DNA of 64,000 nt, taken from assembly GCA_023129715.1 (NCBI GenBank), contig JAGMBO010000003.1:1-64000 (forward strand). Reading direction: 5' to 3'. The position numbers and the translations under genes are program-made. Source of the stretch: Candidatus Eiseniibacteriota bacterium. GTDB taxonomy: Bacteria; Eisenbacteria; RBG-16-71-46; CAIMUX01; WJJG01. The notes below the pieces were generated by a model, which had not been told where the DNA came from, did not search any database, and saw only the letters and a list, made by a program, of their open reading frames with translations. Of this stretch, positions 54,214 to 61,954 are shown one piece after another (the first letter of the stretch is position 1; the number at the start of each line of letters is the position of its first letter).

Positions 54214-55589
54214 CGCACCCGCAGGATCCGCCGCGTGCGCTGCAACGACCCGGCGGCCAGCGTGGCGAAATAGACGCCCGCGGGCATCGCCCGCCCGCGC
54301 GCGTTGCGACCATCCCACGATACCGCGGAATAGCCGGCGGCATACTCCCGCTCACCGAGGTCGCGGACCAACCTTCCCGAGATGTCCCGGATCGACAGGT
54401 GGGCGCGCATCGTCTCGGGCAGGCGGAAACGCACCAGCGTGCCGTCCCGGAAGGGGTTGGGGACGTTGGGGACGAGGAAGATCCCGCGCGAGGCCTCCCA
54501 CGCCTCTCCCGGCAGTCCCGCCGGGTCGTAGTGGATGACGGTCATGGCGCCCGGATCGCTGATCCCCAGATAATGGGGATCGCCCGAGGCGGTCTCGATC
54601 CACGAGCAGGTCTTCGCCGACCAGCCATGCAGCGCCCGCTCGGCATTGATCATGTCGAGTCCCCAGTACTCGTTGGTCACCGGGTCGTTAGCGAAGAAGA
54701 GCGTGTTCGGCGTTTGGTCGGGATACATCTCCCAGATCTGCGGCCACTCGCTGGGCCCGCCATTGTAGGTGCCCCGCAGTCCGTCGGTGACGACCAGGGC
54801 CGTCTTCCCCTTGATGTTGGCGTCGGTGTTGAGATCGAGCATCTTGGGGACGTTGCCGGTCGCGCAGATGTTCGCGGGACTGCACGACCCATAGTGGTTC
54901 TTCAAGGCAATCGTGATCTCGTGGGTCGCCGAGTGGCTCTTCAACGCCGGAACATTGATCAGGTAGTCGCCGTCGATCAGATAGTCACAGAGCTTGTGGC
55001 CGGCGACGGGATAGTATCCGTGTTCGACGGTCAGCCCACTGGCGATTGTTGGTTGCACGCCGTCGAAATCGAAATTCGCCGCCGTATAGCCATGCCCGCC
55101 GATGTAGCGGTTGTCGTAGATCGTGACGTTGGTGATGTCGTAGGTGCCGCCGAGCATGAGACGCAATCCCGCCACGATCCCACGCACCGTTTCCCAACGG
55201 GTATCGGTGGGGCCGATGCAATTGACCTTGATGGCGATCTTGGTCGTCGTCGTCAGGATCGGGTCGGGGAAGAGGGACTCGAAGGCGGCGGCCGTGTCTC
55301 CGATTCCGGTCAGGAGGCGCACACCATGGGCAACGACCTCTTCGATGCGACCCGCATCGAAGACACTCTCGACGTACATCTGCGAGTCATGATAGAGAAC
55401 GATGCGCCCGGCCAGGGGATTGTCGCGCCCCAGTACTGCCCCGCGGAGCGTTGCGGACTGGGCAGCCCCGGCCGCAGCGCCGTGGCCGCCGGCCATCGAG
55501 GCGAGCGCCAGGGAGGAGAGTTTGAGAAACTCGCGGCGGGATGTGGACGGCAGGTGAGACTCGCTTGGATGAGATCGGTGTGTTGCCAA
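54210..55589 (-). CDS. DUF362 domain protein with Tat signal and FlgD-Ig-like C-terminus
   Basis: This is a 459-residue exported protein. The TTG at 55589 is the likely start: GAGAGGAAG lies 7 nt upstream, and it places a textbook Tat signal at residues ~18-45 (SRREFLKLSSLALASMAGG). The DUF362 core shows IAIKVNCIGPTDTRW, ITNVTIYDN and LINVPALKSHSATHEITIALK. These are the same motifs as in the DUF362 protein 3 kb away. The C-terminal ~85 residues are a FlgD-Ig/type-IX-like domain (PNVPNPFRDGT, SIRDISGRLVRDLGE, GVYFATLAAG, RRILRVR). It is coupled to the glycosyltransferase gene. Confidence 0.88.
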   Translation of the reverse strand: MATHRSHPSESHLPSTSRREFLKLSSLALASMAGGHGAAAGAAQSATLRGAVLGRDNPLAGRIVLYHDSQMYVESVFDAGRIEEVVAHGVRLLTGIGDTAAAFESLFPDPILTTTTKIAIKVNCIGPTDTRWETVRGIVAGLRLMLGGTYDITNVTIYDNRYIGGHGYTAANFDFDGVQPTIASGLTVEHGYYPVAGHKLCDYLIDGDYLINVPALKSHSATHEITIALKNHYGSCSPANICATGNVPKMLDLNTDANIKGKTALVVTDGLRGTYNGGPSEWPQIWEMYPDQTPNTLFFANDPVTNEYWGLDMINAERALHGWSAKTCSWIETASGDPHYLGISDPGAMTVIHYDPAGLPGEAWEASRGIFLVPNVPNPFRDGTLVRFRLPETMRAHLSIRDISGRLVRDLGEREYAAGYSAVSWDGRNARGRAMPAGVYFATLAAGSLQRTRRILRVR

Positions 55590-55789
55590 GGCTGCTTCCT
55601 CTCGTCTCCAAGGGCTGATCCGGTGGCCGAACCAACGCGGCAGGGGGCCGCACGCCGAGGGGGTTGCGATTTGAACCAATTATACCCCCCGGAGGAACCA
55701 GGATGGCAGGGGATTACTCGTGGCGGGCACAACCGGCGTTGCCTTGTATCGGCACTCGTGGAAAGATCCTTGAGGAGGGATTACCTGCA

Positions 55790-56449
55790 ATGGCTGACTT
55801 GCGCCAAGAATCGATTCCCTACGGCCTGAAGCTCTTCTTCGCCGATGGCACCGTGATCAACTGGTACCGGGATAGTCGGCGCAAGACGGTCTATGCGGAG
55901 AAGAATCCGCAGGGCCACGCCTTTCCCCGCTCGGCGGCCGCAATTGAAGAGCTCGTTGCGATCGTCGAGGGCGGGGGGACGCCTGCCCCGCAGATGATCG
56001 ACGACCAGGGGCGCCCGATCGGGGGCTTCGATGGGGGGGCGAGCCCCAATCCGGGGGCGGGCGGCTGGGGGGTGGTGCTACCGGATGGTCGGGAACTCTG
56101 TGGCGGCGCCACGCACACGACCAACAACCGGATGGAGCTGACCGGCGCGATTCGCCTCCTCGAGGAGACCTCCGGGCCGCTGCACGCGATCGGCGACAGC
56201 AACTATGTGATCGCGGGCATCGAGCGCTGGATCCACAGCTGGCGCCGGCGCGGCTGGATGACCGTAGCCAACAAGCCGGTCGAGAATCGCGATCTCTGGG
56301 AGCGGCTCTACGAGTTGACTCAGGGGCGAAAGATCGTCTGGGAGCGGGTCTCCGGTCATCGAGGCCACCCACTCAACGAACGCTGCGACGCGCTCTCCAT
56401 TCAGGGGCGTCGCGCCTACCAGAGGAAACCTGCGCGATCGGCCGACTGA
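55790..56449 (+). CDS. rnhA: Ribonuclease H with N-terminal extension
   Basis: This 219-residue enzyme cleaves RNA in RNA-DNA hybrids. The RNase HI acidic residues are visible: Asp in GGFDGGASPNPGAGGWG, Glu in NNRMELTGAI, Asp in IGDSNYVIAGI and Asp in NERCDALS. The His loop region (VSGHRGHPLNERCD) is intact. The ~70-residue N-terminal extension (YGLKLFFADGTVINWYRDSR) is not a canonical hybrid-binding domain. GAGGAGGG lies 9 nt before the ATG. The gene is divergent from the DUF362 gene and convergent with the EF-hand protein gene. Confidence 0.88.
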   Translation: MADLRQESIPYGLKLFFADGTVINWYRDSRRKTVYAEKNPQGHAFPRSAAAIEELVAIVEGGGTPAPQMIDDQGRPIGGFDGGASPNPGAGGWGVVLPDGRELCGGATHTTNNRMELTGAIRLLEETSGPLHAIGDSNYVIAGIERWIHSWRRRGWMTVANKPVENRDLWERLYELTQGRKIVWERVSGHRGHPLNERCDALSIQGRRAYQRKPARSAD

Positions 56450-56470
56450 ACCTAGATGGGCGGGGGCGGA

Positions 56471-56512
56471 AGAAAAGGAAATGCGACTCCGGCCGGATCG
56501 ACCGGAGTCGCA
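56471..56512 (-). terminator. Rho-independent terminator of the EF-hand protein gene
   Basis: A perfect 11-bp stem (TGCGACTCCGG with CCGGAGTCGCA) with a 9-nt loop is at 56482-56512. Read on the minus strand it is followed by TTTCCTTTTCT, a T-rich tract. It lies 56 bp after the minus-strand stop at 56568. It may also stall transcripts from the convergent rnhA. Confidence 0.7.
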
Positions 56513-56567
56513 CCGTCATGCTTATCGAACACCGGGACGGGATCGGTTCCCGATCGCGCCCCTTCGC

Positions 56568-57176
56568 CTAGGGCGCCAGCTCTTCACAGAGACGGCCATA
56601 GCATCTCGCGAAAACGCTGAAGTCCTCGAGCTCGGTCATGCCCGAACCCTTGTAGTCCGTGCAGGGATCGGTCGTCGAACCGTACGTTCCGGCGAAGAAG
56701 CTGAAATCTTCCAGGCTGACAATGCCGTCTGAGTCACCCGACCCAATCAGATCCGGGCTCTTGACCGCATCGTAGGTACGGATCGTAACCGAGTTCGCCA
56801 CGATCTGAACCGCAGCACCAGCCGCGATCGTGCAGCCACCCGCCGCGATGTTGAACACGGCATTGCCGGCACCGTCGGTGGTCGCCGTCAGCACAGCATC
56901 GTTGCACACATGGTGGTTTCCCGGGGTGCCCAAGACGGTCTGAACGAAGGCACCCGGGATCGGATCGTTACTGGCGTTGCGCACGTTGACGGTGAACTCG
57001 ATGTCCACAACCGGGTCAACCGCACCGGCAGAAATGCTGTAGTCCGGACAGACGAGCACCGCTCCATACGTGTCGCACGGAGTGACCGAGCAATACGTCG
57101 CGTCGGGCACCGTGGCGTGTGCCATACCGAACGAGAGCAACAAACCGGTCGCGACCAACAGAACTGCATACCTCAT
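56568..57176 (-). CDS. Small secreted protein with paired EF-hand/dockerin-like motifs
   Basis: This is a 202-residue exported protein. The signal peptide is MRYAVLLVATGLLLSFGMAHA. A ~120-residue beta-rich part contains several Cys (CSVTPCDTYG, CPDY, HHVCND, GGCTIA). At the C-terminus two dockerin-like repeats follow, SGDSDGIVSLEDFSFFAGTYG and YKGSGMTELEDFSVFARCYG. The first has a complete calcium-loop pattern and the second is poorer in acidic residues. A strong AAGGAGGAA ribosome site precedes the ATG. Function is unknown. Such modules occur in surface or matrix proteins of FCB bacteria. Confidence 0.8.
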   Translation of the reverse strand: MRYAVLLVATGLLLSFGMAHATVPDATYCSVTPCDTYGAVLVCPDYSISAGAVDPVVDIEFTVNVRNASNDPIPGAFVQTVLGTPGNHHVCNDAVLTATTDGAGNAVFNIAAGGCTIAAGAAVQIVANSVTIRTYDAVKSPDLIGSGDSDGIVSLEDFSFFAGTYGSTTDPCTDYKGSGMTELEDFSVFARCYGRLCEELAP

Positions 57177-57402
57177 GATGCCATTCCTCCTTTTCGCCCA
57201 GGAATCCGGGAGAAGCCACTCCCGCCGTCCTCCCCCGGCGTTACACTTTCGACAGCGGCAGTCGATCCCAGGGATCACTTCTCCCATCACGCATGCCATT
57301 TCCCTTTGGTCGCTGCTCTCTCTCTGCACCACTGGGAACCTGTCACCGCGAGGGATCCAGGCAGCTGCCCAACCGCTCCGGTTCAGGGATCTCACATCGA
57401 CG

Positions 57403-57432
57403 ATTATAGAGAAGGGGCCTACCAGGGGTCAA
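57403..57432 (-). promoter_or_regulatory. Strong sigma70-like promoter of the EF-hand protein gene
   Basis: On the minus strand TTGACC (-35, five of six) is separated by 18 nt from a perfect TATAAT (-10). The expected transcript start near 57396 leaves a leader of about 220 nt before the ATG at 57176. The 57177-57571 gap holds no other gene. The leader has no obvious named riboswitch. Confidence 0.7.
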
Positions 57433-57571
57433 GGCTCTTTCACCCTCAATCATGTAGGAGTTACAGCTTTCTGACCGCCGGGCGGACGAAATCCTCTGCT
57501 GAGTTGTACACCGGATGGGTCGGAAGCCTCCATCTGGAGTGTGGTTGGGAGCAGCCACCGGCAACGAATCC

Positions 57572-58891
57572 CTATTTCTCGGCGGCGGGTGTGCGACTGC
57601 CGGCGAAGCGGCCGAGCTGCCCCGTGTAGCCACTCTTGTGCGCCCGCAAGTAATCGAGTTGCTCCCTGGCTTCCGCTACACGGCCCCCCGTGGCGAGCAG
57701 AACACCGAGATTGTAGCGGGCTACGCCCAGCCGTGGCTCGAGGCGTAGTGCCTCGCGGAACGATTCCTCGGCGGGGCTTCGCTTGTTCTGCAGGAAGTAG
57801 ATGCCGCCGAGATTGACGTGCAGCCGGCTCCATTCCGGGTGCAGCGCCAGACCCCGCTCGTAGGTCTGTTGAGCTTGTAGGTAGAGGCCTTGCATGTGCA
57901 GGCAAGATCCCAGGTAGAGATGACCCAGCGGATGCGCGGGATGCGCCGCGAGAGCCTGGCGGTAAAGTTCCTCGGCCTGCTCGTGCTGTCCCTGCATCTG
58001 ATAGCACATGCCGAGTTCGAGCAGCGCGGCGGCCATGGTCGGCTCCGCTTCGAGCGCCCTGCGCAACAGTGGCACACCGTCGGCGAAGCGGCGGCCGCGG
58101 CAGTAGATCGCGCCGATGACCTGCGCGCCGGCGGGGGCCTCCGGCCGGGTCCAGGCCGCGGCCGGCACAGCGGCGAGGTCGAGCAAGGCACCGCCCGCTG
58201 CCGACTGGGCCAACATGCCCTCCAGACGCTCGATCGGGACGACACAGCTTGTCCGCGCGCCTCCCTGCTCCAGCGCCTCGATCATCCCGACCACCCGGCC
58301 GAGCGAGTCAGCCAGTGGCGCCCCCGTGGGCGCGCCGGGGGCGAGGGCATAGGCGCGTTCCAAGCCGGCCGCCAAGAACTGGCTGAACGTTTGGACGGAG
58401 TGCAAACGCGTCTCGCTCGAGGGGGGGAAGAGCACGAAGGCGTACTGGCCCATGGCGAATAGGCGACCGGTTGAGGTCTCCAGGCCGGCAACTCGCTGCT
58501 CGGCTTCGAGCACGATCAGGTCGGCCGCCGCATCAGCCGCGAGGTGGCGCTGGATCTCGATCGGGGCCCCGTCGGCGTGACGGGCGAGGATCCGCTCGGC
58601 GCCGTGGACGAGCCGATAGCTGGTCACGATGCCGGGAACCCCGGCAACGACGAAGCCAACGCCCTGCGCGGGCGTCTCGCTCTCCGGGCGATAGATCTCC
58701 AGGTCGACGACGGCGGCCCCGAGCGCATCCCAATTGGGAGTCTGCGCCCGCGGGGCGGCGTGAACGAGTCCCGCGAAGAGGAAGATTGCCGCCAGGAGGG
58801 CGATCCTGCGCGCTGCAGAGGCGCCCGCGGGCGCGTTGGCGCAACTCGTTCGCATTGTGCGGTTTGCCCGCTCCCTTGATCCAACCGGCAT
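57572..58891 (-). CDS. Protease-dead HtrA-like domain fused to TPR repeats, exported
   Basis: This is a 439-residue protein. After a signal helix (RIALLAAIFLFAGLVHAAP) comes a trypsin/HtrA-like fold (~55-235). The catalytic His is Arg93 (TSYRLVHGA, normally NYHVV). Asp124 is kept (AADLIVLEA). The nucleophile Ser is Thr189 (APTGAPLADSLGRVVGM, normally NSGGPL). No PDZ follows. Instead about five TPR units run to the end (AALLELGMCYQMQGQHEQAEE, LGHLYLGSCLHMQG, LHVNLGGIYFLQNK). The ATG at 58891 has AAGGAG 8 nt upstream. It is probably a periplasmic binding scaffold. It is divergent from the GAPDH genes. Confidence 0.8.
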   Translation of the reverse strand: MPVGSRERANRTMRTSCANAPAGASAARRIALLAAIFLFAGLVHAAPRAQTPNWDALGAAVVDLEIYRPESETPAQGVGFVVAGVPGIVTSYRLVHGAERILARHADGAPIEIQRHLAADAAADLIVLEAEQRVAGLETSTGRLFAMGQYAFVLFPPSSETRLHSVQTFSQFLAAGLERAYALAPGAPTGAPLADSLGRVVGMIEALEQGGARTSCVVPIERLEGMLAQSAAGGALLDLAAVPAAAWTRPEAPAGAQVIGAIYCRGRRFADGVPLLRRALEAEPTMAAALLELGMCYQMQGQHEQAEELYRQALAAHPAHPLGHLYLGSCLHMQGLYLQAQQTYERGLALHPEWSRLHVNLGGIYFLQNKRSPAEESFREALRLEPRLGVARYNLGVLLATGGRVAEAREQLDYLRAHKSGYTGQLGRFAGSRTPAAEK

Positions 58892-59073
58892 TCCCTCTCT
58901 CCTTTCCGGCTGCCGCATTCCCAGGGCCGGCAACCCGTGCTAGGATCCCCGCGGTCCCCCGGCGATCACCCGGTTGACCATCGGGGGGTTGCCAGGGATG
59001 GCACTTCCCATTATCGGAGGCCCTGCGGGCCATCGCAACATGGGAGAAAGCGCAAAGCGAGGGAGGTCGACAG

Positions 59074-60078
59074 ATGAGCGTCCGCGTTGGCCTGATGGGC
59101 TTCGGCCGCATCGGCCGCAATATCTTCCGCATTTCGCGGGGCATGCCCGAGATCGAGATCGTGGCGATCTGCGATGTCGCCGATCCGAGGGGGCTCGAGT
59201 ACCTGCTGCGCTTTGATACGGTCCATGGCCGCTTCAAGGAGCCCTTCAAGGTCTCCGACGGGTTCATGTACATCGCTGGGCGGCAGATTCGTATGCTCAA
59301 CGCACGCGAGCCCGGAGATGTGCCTTGGGCGGAGCTCGGGGCTCAGGTCGTTGTCGAGGCGACGGGCAAGTACCGCACGCGGGAATGGCTCCAGAAACAC
59401 CTCGACGCCGGGGCGCAGAAGGTCGTTCTCACCACGCCGCCCCGCGACCGCATCGACATGGTCGTGGTCACCGGGGTCAATGATGATTTGTTGCGTCCCG
59501 AGCATCGGATCATCTCGAACGGGTCGTGTACGTCGAATGCGGTAGCGCCGATCGTCAAGATCCTCCACGAGGGCGTCGGCGTGCGGCAGGCCTTCATGAC
59601 CACGGTGCATGCCTACACCAACGACCAGCGCCTGGCCGACGTGCCCCACAGCGAGCTGCGCCGGTCGCGCGCCGCGGCGGAGAACATCATTCCCGCCTCG
59701 ACCTGGTCGCCGATGGCGGTCGAACGCATCGTCCCCGAGATGAACGGGCGGATCAGTGGTCTGGCCATGAACGTTCCGGTGCCCGATGGCAGTGTCGTCG
59801 ATCTGGTGACCTTGATGGGGAAGGATACCTCGCGCGAGCAGATCAACGACCTCGTCTGGAGTGCCGCCGAGGGGCCCTACCGCGACGTCGTCGAGTATTG
59901 CGACCAACCAATCGTCTCGAGCGATGTGGTCGGCAATTCGCATTCAGCGGTCTTTGACTCGCTGGCGACTTTGGTGATCGGCGGCAACATGCTCAAGACG
60001 CTGACCTGGTATGACAATGGATGGGGCTATGCCGCCCGGGTTATCGAGCTGATCCGCAAGCTGGCGCAATGGTGGTAG
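59074..60078 (+). CDS. Glyceraldehyde-3-phosphate dehydrogenase paralogue 1 (divergent)
   Basis: This 334-residue enzyme of the GAPDH superfamily has an N-terminal NAD fold (VGLMGFGRIGRNIFRIS) and catalytic Cys152 in SNGSCTSNAVAP. The usual form is SNASCTTNCLAP, so the pocket differs at several positions. The His is in TVHAYTNDQ. The S-loop region reads AAENIIPASTWSPMAVERIV rather than the canonical PTTTGAAKAVGKVLP, which probably changes substrate or subunit contacts. Candidates are a gluconeogenic GAPDH or an erythrose-4-phosphate type enzyme. GGGAGG lies before the ATG. The canonical paralogue follows 59 bp later. Confidence 0.88.
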   Translation: MSVRVGLMGFGRIGRNIFRISRGMPEIEIVAICDVADPRGLEYLLRFDTVHGRFKEPFKVSDGFMYIAGRQIRMLNAREPGDVPWAELGAQVVVEATGKYRTREWLQKHLDAGAQKVVLTTPPRDRIDMVVVTGVNDDLLRPEHRIISNGSCTSNAVAPIVKILHEGVGVRQAFMTTVHAYTNDQRLADVPHSELRRSRAAAENIIPASTWSPMAVERIVPEMNGRISGLAMNVPVPDGSVVDLVTLMGKDTSREQINDLVWSAAEGPYRDVVEYCDQPIVSSDVVGNSHSAVFDSLATLVIGGNMLKTLTWYDNGWGYAARVIELIRKLAQWW

Positions 60079-60137
60079 TCGCAGGGGTCTCCCGGGCGCC
60101 GACCGCGCCGGGACAGGAATAGAGAGGAGAGTCGAGC

Positions 60138-61136
60138 ATGCGCGTGGCGCTCAACGGATTCGGCCGCATCGGCCGCACTCTGCTGCGGATCCTCAGTGAA
60201 CGGAAAGACATCGACGTGGTCGCGATCAACGACATCGCGGACAACAAGGGACTGGCCTACCTGTTCAAGTACGACACCGTGATGGGGACCTTCCGCGGGC
60301 AGATCGGTCTCGATGGAGACACCTTCAATGTCAATCATCATGCGATCAAGATGACCGCGATTCCGGAACTGGCGCGTCTGCCCTGGAAGGATCTGGGCGT
60401 TGATATCGTCGTCGAGGCGACCGGGCGCTTCCGGATGCGCGAGGAAATCGCCGTGCATCTCGAGGCCGGTGCCCGCAAGGTGATCCTGACAGTCCCCGCC
60501 AAGGATGAAATCGATGCCACGATCGTGCTCGGCGTCAATGACGATGTGCTCAAGCCCGAGCACCAGATCATCTCGAATGCTTCCTGCACGACGAACTGCC
60601 TGGCCCCGGTGGCCAAGGTGCTCGATGAGAGCTTCGGGATCGTCAAGGGGGTCATGACGACCGTGCATGCCTACACCAATGATCAGCGCCTGGCCGACGT
60701 GCCCCACAAGGATCTGCGGCGCTCGCGAGCGGCCGCCGAGAACATCATTCCGACGACGACCGGAGCGGCGAAGGCGGTCGGGAAGGTGCTGCCCAATCTC
60801 CAGGGCAAGCTCGACGGCATCGCCATGCGCGTGCCGGTGCCGGATGGATCGATCGTCGATCTGGTCACCGAGATGGCCCGGCCGGTGACGGTCGAGGAGG
60901 TCAACGCGGCGATTGCCTCTGCCGCGGAAGGGCCGCTGCGCACGATTCTCGAGTGCTGCACCGAGCCGATCGTCTCGAGCGATGTGATCGGCAACCCGCA
61001 CTCATCGATCTTCGATGCGCTCTCGACGGCCGTTCTGGGCGGGAACTTGCTCAAGACCATTTCCTGGTACGACAACGAGTGGGGGTATTCCTGCCGGGTC
61101 GTCGATCTGATGCAGCGGTTGGGCACCTACCTCTAG
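60138..61136 (+). CDS. gap: Glyceraldehyde-3-phosphate dehydrogenase (canonical)
   Basis: This 332-residue glycolytic enzyme oxidises glyceraldehyde-3-phosphate with NAD and phosphate. All family motifs are present: VALNGFGRIGRTLLRI, Asp in AINDIAD (NAD-type ribose binding), catalytic Cys150 in SNASCTTNCLAP, His in TVHAYTNDQ, and the S-loop AAENIIPTTTGAAKAVGKVLP. The ending (SWYDNEWGYSCRVVDLM) is standard. It is clearly a duplicate of the preceding gene, but conservative where that one has drifted. It lies 5 bp before the nucleotidyltransferase gene, so it may be co-transcribed with the heptose genes. Confidence 0.95.
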   Translation: MRVALNGFGRIGRTLLRILSERKDIDVVAINDIADNKGLAYLFKYDTVMGTFRGQIGLDGDTFNVNHHAIKMTAIPELARLPWKDLGVDIVVEATGRFRMREEIAVHLEAGARKVILTVPAKDEIDATIVLGVNDDVLKPEHQIISNASCTTNCLAPVAKVLDESFGIVKGVMTTVHAYTNDQRLADVPHKDLRRSRAAAENIIPTTTGAAKAVGKVLPNLQGKLDGIAMRVPVPDGSIVDLVTEMARPVTVEEVNAAIASAAEGPLRTILECCTEPIVSSDVIGNPHSSIFDALSTAVLGGNLLKTISWYDNEWGYSCRVVDLMQRLGTYL

Positions 61137-61141
61137 CGTGG

Positions 61142-61954
61142 ATGAGGACCGTGAATCGGGAATCGGGGGTTGCCGGAGTGCCGGTGTTCATCCTCGCCGG
61201 AGGGCGGGGGGAGCGCCTATCCGGAGTGACCGCGGTTCCCAAGGCCCTGCTCGATGTCGGGGGGCGACCTTTCATCACCTACATGTTGGCGGCGCTGGCC
61301 GCCGCCGGCCTGCGCCGGGTCTACCTGCTGACCGGGTACCGGGGCGAGCTCTTCCGGGAGTTGGCGAACGCCGGCGGGTCGGCGCGCGGGCGGAGCAGGG
61401 CCGCTGACGACCGCGAGCCGGTGGAGCCCTCGGGATATGCCGGGCTCGAGCTGCAGTGCCTTCAGGAGGCGGAGCCGCTCGGCACCGGGGGGGCGCTGCG
61501 CCGGGCCCTGCCGTTCGTTGCCGAGCGGGCCCTGGTCCTCAACGGGGATTCCTATTGCGGCCTCGATATCGCCGCGCTTCTGGGCTTCCAGGCCGCCCGC
61601 ACCGGGGGGCTCTGCCTGGCGGCCGCCCGGGTCGAAGAGGTGGCCGACTTCGGCTGCCTGGCGATCGAGGCGGATGATCGCCTGAGCGGGTTTCGCGAGA
61701 AGGGCGAGTCGGGTCCGGGGTGGATCAACGCCGGGATCTACGTCCTACCCCGCGCGTTCTTCGAGGAAGCGCTTCCCGCGGGCCGCGCGAGTCTCGAACA
61801 TGACATCCTGCCCCGCTGGGTGGCGCAGCGGGAGAGTTGGGCGTATCGTACCCGGGCCTACTTCTGCGACATCGGAACGCCACAGAGACTCGCGCAAGCC
61901 CGGGGCGCGCTTCCCGGGCAGGTGGCCGGGAGTGCCGGGGGAGGAGCTTCTTGA
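61142..61954 (+). CDS. Sugar-1-phosphate nucleotidyltransferase (HddC-like)
   Basis: This 270-residue protein activates a sugar phosphate with an NTP. The nucleotide-binding loop FILAGGRGERLSGVT and the following VPKALLDVGGRPFI are typical, as are LGTGGALRRALPF and the metal-binding LVLNGDSYCGLD. A ~25-residue Arg/Ala-rich insert (residues ~75-100) is not usual. The neighbouring HddA-type kinase suggests D-glycero-D-manno-heptose-1-phosphate guanylyl/adenylyl transfer, which is inferred from context. The ATG at 61142 lies 5 bp after gap. The stop overlaps the kinase start by 1 bp. Confidence 0.85.
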   Translation: MRTVNRESGVAGVPVFILAGGRGERLSGVTAVPKALLDVGGRPFITYMLAALAAAGLRRVYLLTGYRGELFRELANAGGSARGRSRAADDREPVEPSGYAGLELQCLQEAEPLGTGGALRRALPFVAERALVLNGDSYCGLDIAALLGFQAARTGGLCLAAARVEEVADFGCLAIEADDRLSGFREKGESGPGWINAGIYVLPRAFFEEALPAGRASLEHDILPRWVAQRESWAYRTRAYFCDIGTPQRLAQARGALPGQVAGSAGGGAS

